Source: Moheibacter lacus (GTDB lineage Bacteria > Bacteroidota > Bacteroidia > Flavobacteriales > Weeksellaceae). Taken from it: a stretch of DNA of 64,000 bases. The stretch spans positions 1,200,595 to 1,264,594 of the forward strand of contig NZ_JACDZE010000001.1 of NCBI RefSeq assembly GCF_014042165.1. Direction: 5' to 3'. The notes below the pieces were generated by a model. That model was given only the letters and a program-made list of their open reading frames with translations. It had not been told where the DNA came from and ran no database searches. Below are positions 43,985 through 54,200 of this stretch, piece by piece. A program made the position numbers and the translations under genes. Position 1 is the stretch's first letter. Every line of letters begins with the position of its first letter.

Positions 43985-44076
43985 GACACATACTGGCACT
44001 AGTTTGAGCAATCGCGGAAACGAGCGTCAAGATTAGCAATGCGTTTGATGCGCAAATTCAACTCCAATTATTTTAT

Positions 44077-44394
44077 TTATTCCAATTTATATTTGGAAGG
44101 ATCTTGCCTTACATCAAACACCATTAAAATTCTAATCGTTTTATTATCAGAAATTCTATAAATAACTTTGTAATGGCGAACAACAATTCTTCGATAAGGC
44201 TCGCCTAAAATTTCATCTTTTTGCCATTGCTTTAAAAAGACGATATTCCCTACAACTTCATAAATTTCTATGTTTATTTTTTGAGCAAATTCATTCGAAA
44301 ATTTCGATTTATTAAATTCAAAAATTAACCTTAAATCTTCTTTGGCAGAATGATCCCAAATGATATCATAAGATGGATTATTGCCTTCAATCAT
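44077..44394 (-). CDS. ParE/RelE-type toxin
   Basis: A 105-residue protein of the ParE/RelE fold: YDIIWDHSAKEDLRLIFEFN, FLKQWQKDEILGEPYRRIVVRHYKVIYRI, and the final RILMVFDVRQDPSKY. Members inhibit gyrase (ParE) or cleave mRNA (RelE); the exact target cannot be assigned. The start overlaps the stop of the antitoxin by one base (TAATG), the usual antitoxin-first order. Confidence 0.85.
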   Translation of the reverse strand: MIEGNNPSYDIIWDHSAKEDLRLIFEFNKSKFSNEFAQKINIEIYEVVGNIVFLKQWQKDEILGEPYRRIVVRHYKVIYRISDNKTIRILMVFDVRQDPSKYKLE

Positions 44395-44648
44395 TACCAG
44401 TTTTTCATTTCTTCTAACAATTCTTCGTGTGAAGTAAATCTACCCTCATCAATATCTTTTTCAGCTTTTTTTATTCGTTTAACCAATAAAGATTTTGTAA
44501 GCGGTCTTCCATCTGCAGTATGTCCAATGATTGCTTCATCTTCAACTCTCTGATAGCTTTCAAAAATACTTTTAATGATATTCAATAATTTGTCATCAGC
44601 ATTTTCTATGTAAGTATGTATCAGATTTTTAAGCTCTAATGATTGCAT
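44394..44648 (-). CDS. Antitoxin of the ParE-type pair
   Basis: An 84-residue acidic/basic helical protein without a signal peptide. The C terminus DIDEGRFTSHEELLEEMKNW is the kind of toxin-wrapping tail seen in antitoxins, and the middle GHTADGRPLTKSLLVKRIKKAEKD is a conserved-looking segment in this group. No DNA-binding ribbon-helix-helix is obvious at the N terminus, so autoregulation is uncertain. The start MQSLELKNLI at 44648 is chosen; the frame continues to 44669 but those residues are poorly supported. Confidence 0.8.
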   Translation of the reverse strand: MQSLELKNLIHTYIENADDKLLNIIKSIFESYQRVEDEAIIGHTADGRPLTKSLLVKRIKKAEKDIDEGRFTSHEELLEEMKNW

Positions 44649-44833
44649 AAGTAATATATTATATAACAAATGTAGGAAATAATTGGTTTATATTATTTAG
44701 TCAATGAAAATGATTTGATTATGCGGAAAGTCAATCTGTTTTATAAATTAAGCCATTTGAAAATTTTCACTACCCATTTGAAAATTTCCAAACTATTTTT
44801 ATATTCGCTGAACGTTAAGATTTTTATACTCCA

Positions 44834-45328
44834 ATGAAAACGATCCAATTCTTCCATCCGGAAGAAACTTTTACCTACCACATCGAAAAATGTTTCTGCA
44901 AAGTGGTGTACTCAGGGAATCAACATCAGCTATTAATTGAAATTTATTCGACGGATGGTCTCGATCACGTGGAGGATGATTCACTTCAAAATGATTTTGC
45001 CCAAGTCATCCTATCCGTAGATGATTTTCCCGTAAATGTCATTTCGCCGGACGAATTAGCCGGAAAGAACTTCGAGATTCCTGAATGTTACATGGAAATA
45101 GAAGATGAAGAAGGCGAAATCGAAGAAATCTATTATACCAACGTCAATTTTTCCGATGAGAATTTCGAAGCCGATGAAAACCAGCTTTCTTTTTTCAAGG
45201 ACAATTCCGGAACGTTATGTTTAAAATGGAAAGGAAAAGTGCAGGATTTTACCGAAGAATCTGACGAATTGATTCCATTTAAACTGGAATGCGCCTTCAG
45301 TCCTGCTTCTTTTGAAGATCGAGATTAA
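44834..45328 (+). CDS. Acidic hypothetical protein (164 aa)
   Basis: A 164-residue strongly acidic soluble protein without a signal peptide or membrane segment. Mixed beta pattern, for example FTYHIEKCFCKVVYSGNQHQ and CLKWKGKVQDFTEES. I do not recognise the family. It lies before maeB with a 78-base gap that holds a TAGTTTTG box, so it is probably separately transcribed. Normal G+C and codon use suggest a real, resident gene. Confidence 0.6.
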   Translation: MKTIQFFHPEETFTYHIEKCFCKVVYSGNQHQLLIEIYSTDGLDHVEDDSLQNDFAQVILSVDDFPVNVISPDELAGKNFEIPECYMEIEDEEGEIEEIYYTNVNFSDENFEADENQLSFFKDNSGTLCLKWKGKVQDFTEESDELIPFKLECAFSPASFEDRD

Positions 45329-45406
45329 TTCCAAAAATCTTTAGATTTCTGTTGTTGATTTCCGTAGTTTTGTGCTCTTGTCTAATTTAGAATTAAGCCA
45401 AAAAAG

Positions 45407-47683
45407 ATGAAAACGGAAAAAGATGACAAACTAAGGATTGATGCTTTACGTTACCATGAGTCTGGTCGCAAAGGGAAGATAGAAGTCGTTCCCACAAAAC
45501 CACATGATACCCAGAGAGATTTGGCTTTGGCTTATTCGCCAGGCGTAGCAGAGCCTTGTTTAGAGATAGAAAAAACGCCACAAGACGTTTATAAATATAC
45601 CGCCAAAGGAAATTTGGTGGCAGTCATTTCAAATGGAACTGCAGTTTTGGGACTAGGTGACATCGGTCCACTTGCGTCCAAACCCGTGATGGAAGGAAAA
45701 GGACTTTTGTTCAAAATATTTGCAGACATCGATGTGTTTGACATTGAAATCAACGAAAAAGATCCTGAAAAATTCATCGAAACCGTCAAAGCGATTTCTC
45801 CGACTTTTGGCGGAATCAATTTGGAAGACATCAAAGCGCCTGAAGCTTTTGAAATAGAGCGAAGGTTAAAAGAAGAATTGGACATCCCAGTGATGCACGA
45901 TGACCAACATGGGACAGCGATTATTTCTGCTGCTGCGCTTTTAAATGCGTTAGAATTGGCCGATAAAAAAATTGAAGAAGTTTCTTTTGTCGTCAATGGA
46001 GCAGGGGCTGCTGCGATTGCTTGCACCAAATTATATGTCGCTTTGGGAGCAGATCCTGATAAAATCTTCATGTGCGATAGCAAAGGTGTGATCAACCAAA
46101 GACGTACTGATTTGAACGAAGAAAAATTACCATTTGTACGAAATACAAATTTCGATACTCTGAAAGAAGCAATGGTCGGTTCTGATGTATTTATCGGTCT
46201 TTCAAAAGCTGATGTGGTTTCACCAGAAATGTTGTTGTCGATGAATGAGAATCCGATTGTATTTGCGATGGCCAATCCGGTTCCTGAAATCAATTATGAT
46301 TTGGCAGTAGAAACCCGATCAGATGTGATCATGGCAACTGGACGTTCAGATTATCCCAATCAAGTGAATAACGTTTTGGGATTCCCATTTATTTTCCGTG
46401 GCGCTCTGGATACACAAGCTTCCAAAATCAACGAAGAAATGAAATTGGCGGCGGTTCATGCCTTAGCTGATTTGGCCAAAGAACCTGTGCCTGAAATGGT
46501 TCAGATGGCTTATAAAAGTGGAAATTTGAGTTTCGGTAGAGATTATATCATCCCGAAACCATTTGATAATCGATTGATTACCAACGTTTCTATGGCGGTT
46601 GCAAAAGCAGCGATGGAATCTGGTGTGGCAAGAAAGCAAATCAACAATTGGGCGGTTTATGAAGAAGAATTGCTCAATCGTATGGACAGCGATCAGAAAT
46701 TAATCCGAATGCTTCAGAATCGTGCGAAACAGAATCCGAAAACGATTGTGTTTAGTAATGCTGCTGAATACAATGTTTTGAAAGCTGCGCAGATTGTTCA
46801 TGACGAAGGTATAGCCAAACCGATTTTATTGGGGAACAAAGAAAAAGTAGAAGAAATCAAAAAAGAATTCGATATCGAATTGGATGTTCCGATCATTGAT
46901 CCCAAATCAAAGGAAGCAGAAGAACAAGTCAACCGACTAGCTGAAATGCTTTGGAAAAAGCGTCAGAGAAAGGGAATGACTTTGTACAATGCCAAACGTT
47001 TTGTGACCAATCGGGATTATTTTGGCTCCATGATGGTTGAGGCAGGAGAAGCAGATGCTTTTTTAACCGGTTCTACGAGAAGCTATGCGAGTTCGTTGAA
47101 GCCTGTTTTGGAGGTGATTGGTCCTGCAAAAGGTGTTTCAAAAGTAGCCGGATTGATGATGATTTTGTCCAAAAAAGGCCCCTTGTTTTTTGCCGATACG
47201 ACGATCAATGATAATCCAACCGCAAAAGAATTGGTGAAAATCGCTCGAATGACGGAATATGTAGTTCGGGGAATTGGAATCAGACCACGTACGGCGATGC
47301 TTTCTTTTGAGAATTTTTCTGCGCGAACGGAAACTTCCAAAAAAGTGAGTGAGGCCGTTTCTATTTTACATCGATTGTATCCGGACATGGTCGTGGATGG
47401 TGAAATCCAACCGGATTTTGCTTTGGATGAGGAATTGATTTCCAAAACATTTCCGTTCTCAAAATTGAATGGAAAACGCGCCAATGTGCTGATTTTCCCC
47501 AATTTAGCTGCAGGAAATTTATCCTATAAAATTTTAAGAGGAATTGAAAATTCGCAAGTAATCGGACCTATTTTGATGGGATTGAACAAACCGGTTCATA
47601 TTTTACAAATGCGTTCGACGATCGACGAAATTGTCAATCTAGCCACCATTGCCGTTCTCGACGCTCAACAACGACAAAAATGA
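45407..47683 (+). CDS. maeB: NADP-dependent malic enzyme with phosphotransacetylase-like domain
   Basis: A 758-residue two-domain protein. Residues 1-430: malic enzyme, with the start region LAYSPGVAEPCLEI, catalytic DQHGTAIISAAALLNAL and the NAD(P) fold SFVVNGAGAAAIACTKLYVA. Residues 430-758: phosphate acetyltransferase-like (EYNVLKAAQIVHDEGIAKPI, AGEADAFLTGSTRSY, FADTTINDNPTAKELVKIA), a regulatory module that senses acetyl-CoA in the MaeB family. It converts malate to pyruvate and CO2 with NADP. The stop overlaps the ruvA start by four bases. Confidence 0.95.
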   Translation: MKTEKDDKLRIDALRYHESGRKGKIEVVPTKPHDTQRDLALAYSPGVAEPCLEIEKTPQDVYKYTAKGNLVAVISNGTAVLGLGDIGPLASKPVMEGKGLLFKIFADIDVFDIEINEKDPEKFIETVKAISPTFGGINLEDIKAPEAFEIERRLKEELDIPVMHDDQHGTAIISAAALLNALELADKKIEEVSFVVNGAGAAAIACTKLYVALGADPDKIFMCDSKGVINQRRTDLNEEKLPFVRNTNFDTLKEAMVGSDVFIGLSKADVVSPEMLLSMNENPIVFAMANPVPEINYDLAVETRSDVIMATGRSDYPNQVNNVLGFPFIFRGALDTQASKINEEMKLAAVHALADLAKEPVPEMVQMAYKSGNLSFGRDYIIPKPFDNRLITNVSMAVAKAAMESGVARKQINNWAVYEEELLNRMDSDQKLIRMLQNRAKQNPKTIVFSNAAEYNVLKAAQIVHDEGIAKPILLGNKEKVEEIKKEFDIELDVPIIDPKSKEAEEQVNRLAEMLWKKRQRKGMTLYNAKRFVTNRDYFGSMMVEAGEADAFLTGSTRSYASSLKPVLEVIGPAKGVSKVAGLMMILSKKGPLFFADTTINDNPTAKELVKIARMTEYVVRGIGIRPRTAMLSFENFSARTETSKKVSEAVSILHRLYPDMVVDGEIQPDFALDEELISKTFPFSKLNGKRANVLIFPNLAAGNLSYKILRGIENSQVIGPILMGLNKPVHILQMRSTIDEIVNLATIAVLDAQQRQK

Positions 47684-48264
47684 TTGCACATTTAAATGGG
47701 AAACTTACTGAAATTTATCCGACGCATCTCGTTTTGGAATGTCACGGCGTGGGATATCATGTGATCATCAGTTTGAATTCTTATTCGAAATTTGGAAAAG
47801 AAGAAAACCTGAAAATCTTTACACATTTGATCGTAAGAGAAGATGCTCAGATTTTGTATGGATTTCATTCGGAGCAAGAAAGAGAAGTGTTTTTAAAGTT
47901 GATTTCGGTCAATGGCGTAGGGCCTTCGTCAGCTATGATGATGCTTTCTTCATTGGAAATTGACGAAATCAGAATGGCGATCGAGTCGGCCGACGTAAAA
48001 ACGCTTCAAAGTGTTAAAGGAATCGGTGCGAAAACGGCACAAAGAATCATTATCGATTTGAAAGACAAATTGGAAGGAGATATATTTAATTTTAACATTA
48101 ATTCCGATAATTCTAAAAATAAATCTAAATTTGAAGCGTTATCAGCATTAGGTGTCCTTGGTATACCAACTAAAACCGCAGAAAAAGTATTGGAAATTGT
48201 TTCAAAAGACTTTCCAGACGCGGAAGCAGACGTTTTGGTGAAAGAGGTACTTAAAAGAATTTAG
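47680..48264 (+). CDS. ruvA: Holliday junction branch migration protein RuvA
   Basis: A 194-residue protein. N-terminal OB fold (MIAHLNGKLTEIYPTHLVLE), two helix-hairpin-helix motifs (LISVNGVGPSSAMMML and LQSVKGIGAKTAQRIIIDLK), and the flexible C-terminal domain that regulates RuvB. It forms the tetramer that holds the four-way junction. Overlaps maeB by four bases and is followed after 26 bases by sprA, a gene order known in Flavobacteriia. Confidence 0.95.
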   Translation: MIAHLNGKLTEIYPTHLVLECHGVGYHVIISLNSYSKFGKEENLKIFTHLIVREDAQILYGFHSEQEREVFLKLISVNGVGPSSAMMMLSSLEIDEIRMAIESADVKTLQSVKGIGAKTAQRIIIDLKDKLEGDIFNFNINSDNSKNKSKFEALSALGVLGIPTKTAEKVLEIVSKDFPDAEADVLVKEVLKRI

Positions 48265-48290
48265 TTTATTTGAAACAGCTTTATTTACAC

Positions 48291-51200
48291 ATGAGGAGGA
48301 TGAAAAGCTTGTTTCCGATAATTTTTTTATTATTAATTGTCGGGATAGCAAATGGTCAGGAGCCTGAAGAATCAGATACGTTAAAATACCCTTTTAATAA
48401 TCAGGAAGGAGGATTGTATTTAGATGATCAAATTACGTATGATATCGTCTACGACCCAGTTCGTGATATGTATGTGCTTTGGCCAAAGATTGGGGAACTT
48501 CAAGTAGGACAGCCTATTTATTTGTCTAGCCAAGACTATTTGGATATCATACTCAATAGAGATATCGATTCTTATTACCGAGATAAATCCCGTGCTTACG
48601 ATGAAATGTACAGAACCAATGCTTTTGGGGATGAAGAAGGCGAGTCCGGAAATATACTTCCCAGTTTAAAAATCAAATCAAGAGCATTTGAAACCATATT
48701 TGGAGGAAATGAAATCCAGTTGATTCCACAAGGATCGGCGCAATTGGATTTGGGTGTTTTCATTCAAAAAATTGACAATCCACAATTATTACCACAAAAC
48801 CGAAATACGTTAACCGTTGATTTACAGCAACGTATCCAAATGAGCGTGCTCGGTAAAGTAGGCGAAAATCTACAATTAAAAGCCAATTATGATACCCAAG
48901 CAGGGTTTGGATTTGAAAACCAAATGAAGCTCCAATGGAAAAACATGAAAGAAGGCGGCGAGGATGACATCGTCCAAAACATAGAAGTCGGAAACATTTC
49001 GATGCCTTTGAACACTTCTTTGATTACAGGAGCGCAATCTTTATTTGGGGTTCGAACAGATCTGCGGTTCGGAAATACAGATGTTTCCATGGTGTTCTCA
49101 GAACAACGTTCCGAAACAAAAAATATTACGGTTCAAGGTGGTGGTGTCTTGACCGATTATCGCATTTATGCCGAGGACTATGACTACAACCGTCACTTCT
49201 TTTTAGGACAATTCTTTAGAAATGAATATGACGATGCACTTGTCAATTATCCGCAAATTTCAAGTGATATCGTCATCACGCGATTGGAAGTTTGGCGAAT
49301 CGATAACGGTGGAGCCAATCAAGAACAGAGAAGAACGATTTTGGCACTTCGGGATTTAGCGGACAATGGCAACAACGCACCAACTAACGAAGGAACGCAA
49401 TCTCCATATAATGCTGTTTTAAGTTTATTGGGAGGTAACCGACAGCCTAGCTTTGTTCGTTCAACCATGAATGGTCAATTGATTGGAGGTCAAACTTATC
49501 AAGAAGGCGAACATTATTTGGTCAATGAAAACGTTCGGAAATTAGATGCTTCTGAATATACCTTCTATCCATCTCTTGGTTATTTCTCGTTAAATCAACC
49601 ACTCGTAGATGGTGAAGATTTATTGGCCGTTTCCTTTCAATATACCCGAAACAGTACGCCGGGTGTTTTGTACAAAGTCGGGGAAATGTCGGACGAGCAA
49701 AACGAACTCTTAATCGGAAAATTAATCAAACCCAACACAACGGTAAACACGGCTTCACCTATGTGGGATTTGATGATGAAAAATATTTATTCGCTAAATG
49801 CATTGACGATTTCATCGGAAGATTTTATCATGAATGTCGAATTCAAAGACAACAGTGCCAATTCTTCTGGAGTGATCAATTATTTACCAAACACATCGGT
49901 TCAAGACCAAACTTTATTACAAGTCATGAACATGGACCGTTTGAATCTGAATGGAAATCTTCAGATGAGTGGAAATGGAAATTATGGAGATGGAATATTT
50001 GACTTTGTCAATGGTGTAACCGTCAATCCAAATCAAGGAACGATCATCTTTACAACTGTTGAGCCATTTGGTGAACATCTGGCAGGCGTTCTCGGTGATC
50101 CGAACTCTCAATTTGTATTCAACGAATTGTACAACCAATTGCCTAACACTTTGGACGCCGAGCGATTGGCGCAACGATATAGTTTAGCAGGTCGATACAA
50201 AGGTGAAGTTGGCGGTGGAATTCCGTTGGGTGCATTCAATGTTCCGGAAGGATCTGTTACCGTTACAGCAAATGGAATGGAATTGGTAGAAGGTGTAGAT
50301 TATACCGTTGATTATCAATTAGGACAAGTGACCATCATCAATGATCAATTGAAAAATTCAGGTGTTCCGATCAACATCAGTTTGGAAAACCAATCCACTT
50401 TCAACATGCAGAAAAAACGATTCATGGGATTGAACGTGGACCATCACTTTTCCGATAATTTCTTAGTTGGTGGTACAATTGTGAATTACCAAGAAAGACC
50501 ATTGACCCAAAAAGTACAGTTCGGAGCAGAACCGGTGAGCAATACCATTTTTGGATTGCATACAGAATATACAGGAGAATCTGAATGGTTAACCCGTTTG
50601 ACCAACAAAATTCCGGGAATCAAAACCGATCAAATTTCCCAAATCAACTTCAGTGCAGAAGGCGCATATTTGATGCCAGGGCAGAACAAAGCTGCTGGTG
50701 GAGATTCTTATATCGACGATTTTGAAGATGCACAAAATAGAATCAGTTTATTGGATGCCGCTTCATGGCGCATGGCAAGTGTACCTGGAAGCCCTGCCGG
50801 ATTAACCGGAAATACCCACCCATTCTTTCCAAATGGAGCCAATAACGATGACCTTTCCTATGGAAACGGACGAAAGTTGATGTCATGGTACAGCATTGAC
50901 CCGAGATTCTACGGAATCGGTGGAAATGCACCAACCGGCATCAGTGATGCGGAACTTTCCCAACACAGAGTACGTAGAGTTGAGCTTCGCGAATTATTTG
51001 ATCAACGCGATGTCATGGCGGGAACAGCTTCCTATATCAATACTTTTGACATGACGTTCTATCCGGGAATCAACGGACCTTATAACGTCAATCCAAATGC
51101 TGTCGATACAGAAGGTTGGGGTGGTACGATGCGTCCGATTTCAGTTACGAATTTTATCGATTCAAACGTCGAATATTTAGAGTTCTGGATGATGGACCCT

Positions 51201-54200
51201 TATGCCGATGGTGTCGGTGGAAATGGTGATTTATTGATCCAATTGGGTAACGTTTCAGAAGATATTTTGAAAGACGGTCAAATGTTGTATGAAAACGGAA
51301 TGCCACATTCTGGGAACGGAGAAGCTACTTCCACTTCACTTTGGGGTAAACAACCGGAGAATTATCCGATCATTTATGCCTATGATACAGAAGGCGCCGC
51401 TCGAAAAGAACAAGATTTAGGGTACAATGGATTGAATGACGCAGAAGAAATTGCTGCTTATCCAAATGCAACTGGAAATATCAATCCGATTACAGGTGAA
51501 AATGACCCTGCAGCAGATAACTATGTTTTCTATCTGGATGATAGATGGGGACAATCCAACGATGCAGGTTCGATTACCGGCCGATATAAATATTTCCAAG
51601 GACCACAAGGAAATAACTCTACCGATGATTTGCTAGATGCATATAGCATGCAACCTGACGCAGAGGATATTAATTTGGATTATAATTTGGATCAAACCGA
51701 AATGTACAACCAGTACACGGTGAAAATTAGTCCTTCCGATTTACAAAATAATACCAACAACTTTATCGTAGCCACAAAAGATGCCGAAGTAACCCTTCCA
51801 AATGGTCAAACCGAAAGCGTTACTTGGTACCAAATGAGAATTCCGGTGGACAATTTTGATACCGATATCGATGGAGATGGTGTGCCGGATTTGGTGACAG
51901 ATGAGCAATTGTCTTCAGCAAAAAGTGTATTGACTTCCGCTCGTTTCATGCGGGTTTTGATGCGCGGATTTAACGAAGAAACCACTTTGCGTTTTGCAAC
52001 CATGGATTTGGTACGAAGCAATTGGAGAAGATACCCAAAAACTTTATTCCCGATTCCAGGTCAATCAGGACCGGAAGAAGGAGTGGAACAAGATGAATTC
52101 TTATCCAATTTGGAAATCGGTCAAGTAACGCTTGAAGAGAACTCTACAAACGTTCCGCCTTATGTATTGCCTCCGGGAATTCAACGAGAAGAAATGCAAG
52201 GAACGACAGGTTACCAAAGCCAAAATGAAGCTTCCATGTTGTTAAAAGCGAAATTAAGCGCCAATAGTCCGACCAAAGCCGTATTTAAAAATACCAATTT
52301 GGACTTGAGACGATACAAACGATTGGAAATGTTTGTCCATGCAGAAAACCTTTTGGATGTCACCAGTCAAGCTGTGGACGAAACGACCAAATTGTTCATC
52401 CGTTTGGGTAGTGATTATTCGGACAACTATTACGAATATGAAATTCCGCTAAAATATACCGCCAAAACACCGGATACCAATCCATCTAGAATTTGGCCAG
52501 ACGAAAACATGATCGACATTTTAACCGATTATTTCGTAGATGCAAAAAAAGCCAGAGATTTGGATGGAGCAATTACCACATTGGAGCGATATGCTTTCGT
52601 TCCCGATGAGGAAAATCCGCTGAAAACCATTTATGTAAAAGGTCGTCCATCATTAGGAGGTGTAACTTCTGTGATGGTCGGTTTGCGATCTACCAATACA
52701 CAAGACAAAGAAGTACTCGTTTGGATAAATGAATTGCGCTTAAGCGAAATCGACAATGAAAGCGGTTATGCAGCGATGGGAAGTTTAGGATTTACATTGG
52801 GTGATTTTGCACAAGTTCAGGTTTCAGGAAGTGTAAGTTCTGCCGGATTTGGCGCAATTGATCAAGGTCCAAGCCAGCGTAGCCAAGAAGATACAAGAGA
52901 CTACGCCTTAAATGCACAAGTGAAATTGGACAAATTCATGCCGAAAGAATGGGGAATGGAAATTCCGTTTAACGTCTCCTTAAGCGAACAATTTGCAGAT
53001 CCGAAATACAATCCGCTTGACAATGATGTCCTTTTTGATGAAGATCCGAGAAAAGAAGAATTGAAAGATGTTGTAAGAACTTATTCGCAACAAAAATCAT
53101 TTACTTTCAGCAACATCAGAAAAATAAAAACCAACAACAAACCGGCGAGGTTCTATGATGTTTCCAATTTTGCTTTGTCCTTTATGTATGCTGATATGTA
53201 CAACCGAGATGTGTACACAGCTTATAATTTGACCAAAAATGTAAAAGCATCCTTGAATTATAATTATGGATTCCCGGTAAAAAGCATCAGACCATTAAAA
53301 GATTGGAGAGCCGTTCAAGACACAGCGAAATCAGCCAAATATTTAAAATTCTTAAAAGAATTCAATGTCAATCCATTGCCAACCAGATTGTCCTTCAGAA
53401 CCGACATCGATCGTGTGTATACCGAAAGACAATACCGTGATTTGAACCAATTCTTTGGAGGAACTTCTTCTTATCTATTCCCGGTTGCTTTTAGTAATAA
53501 TTTCTTGTTCTCATGGCAATATAACGTCGGATTTGATTTGACCAAATCTTTGCGACTAGATTATACTTCCGCTACGCGAACTCTTAACGACGGAGCAGCT
53601 TTTGAATATGCAGACAAAGCTTTGATTTGGAATAATTTATTCAAAATCGGTCGTCCGGTGAATTATGATCATCAGATCCAGTTGAATTGGAAAACGCCAA
53701 TCCATATGTTCCCATACATGAGTTGGGCCAATTTAGAATTGGGAGTGACCAATAGTTACAACTGGCAAGCTAGATCAACCGTATTTTTAAATGCACCAAA
53801 TACGGACGGACAAGGTCTTGGTAACATCGCCCAAAACGCAAGTAACTTTACGATGATTGGTGATTTTGACATGACCAAATTGTATCCGGAATTCAGAGGG
53901 TATACAAAGATGGATTCGGTCAAACGTGGAAGAAAGAGAGAATTGGATTCCTTAAATAGAGCCTACGAAGGCATGACCTTTAAAGCGCTTCGCAAAATCA
54001 AAAAACCATACAAATTCAAATCCAAATTCCGTGGTCAGGATTATATGTGGATGGTCGTTTCCAGTATCAAACGTTTCCAGTTCAACTACAACCAAACCAA
54101 CGGCGCTGTGATTCCGGGGATTTTAGCTGAACCTAATTTCTTTGGGTTTGGGAAAGATGGCGGTCCCAATGCCGGATTTATTTACGGAACCGAATTTGAC

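Noticed and set aside
45589-46293. 234-codon open frame on the minus strand
   Set aside because: It lies wholly inside maeB, whose protein is complete and has all family motifs; the minus-strand product is a Ser/Ile-rich shadow.
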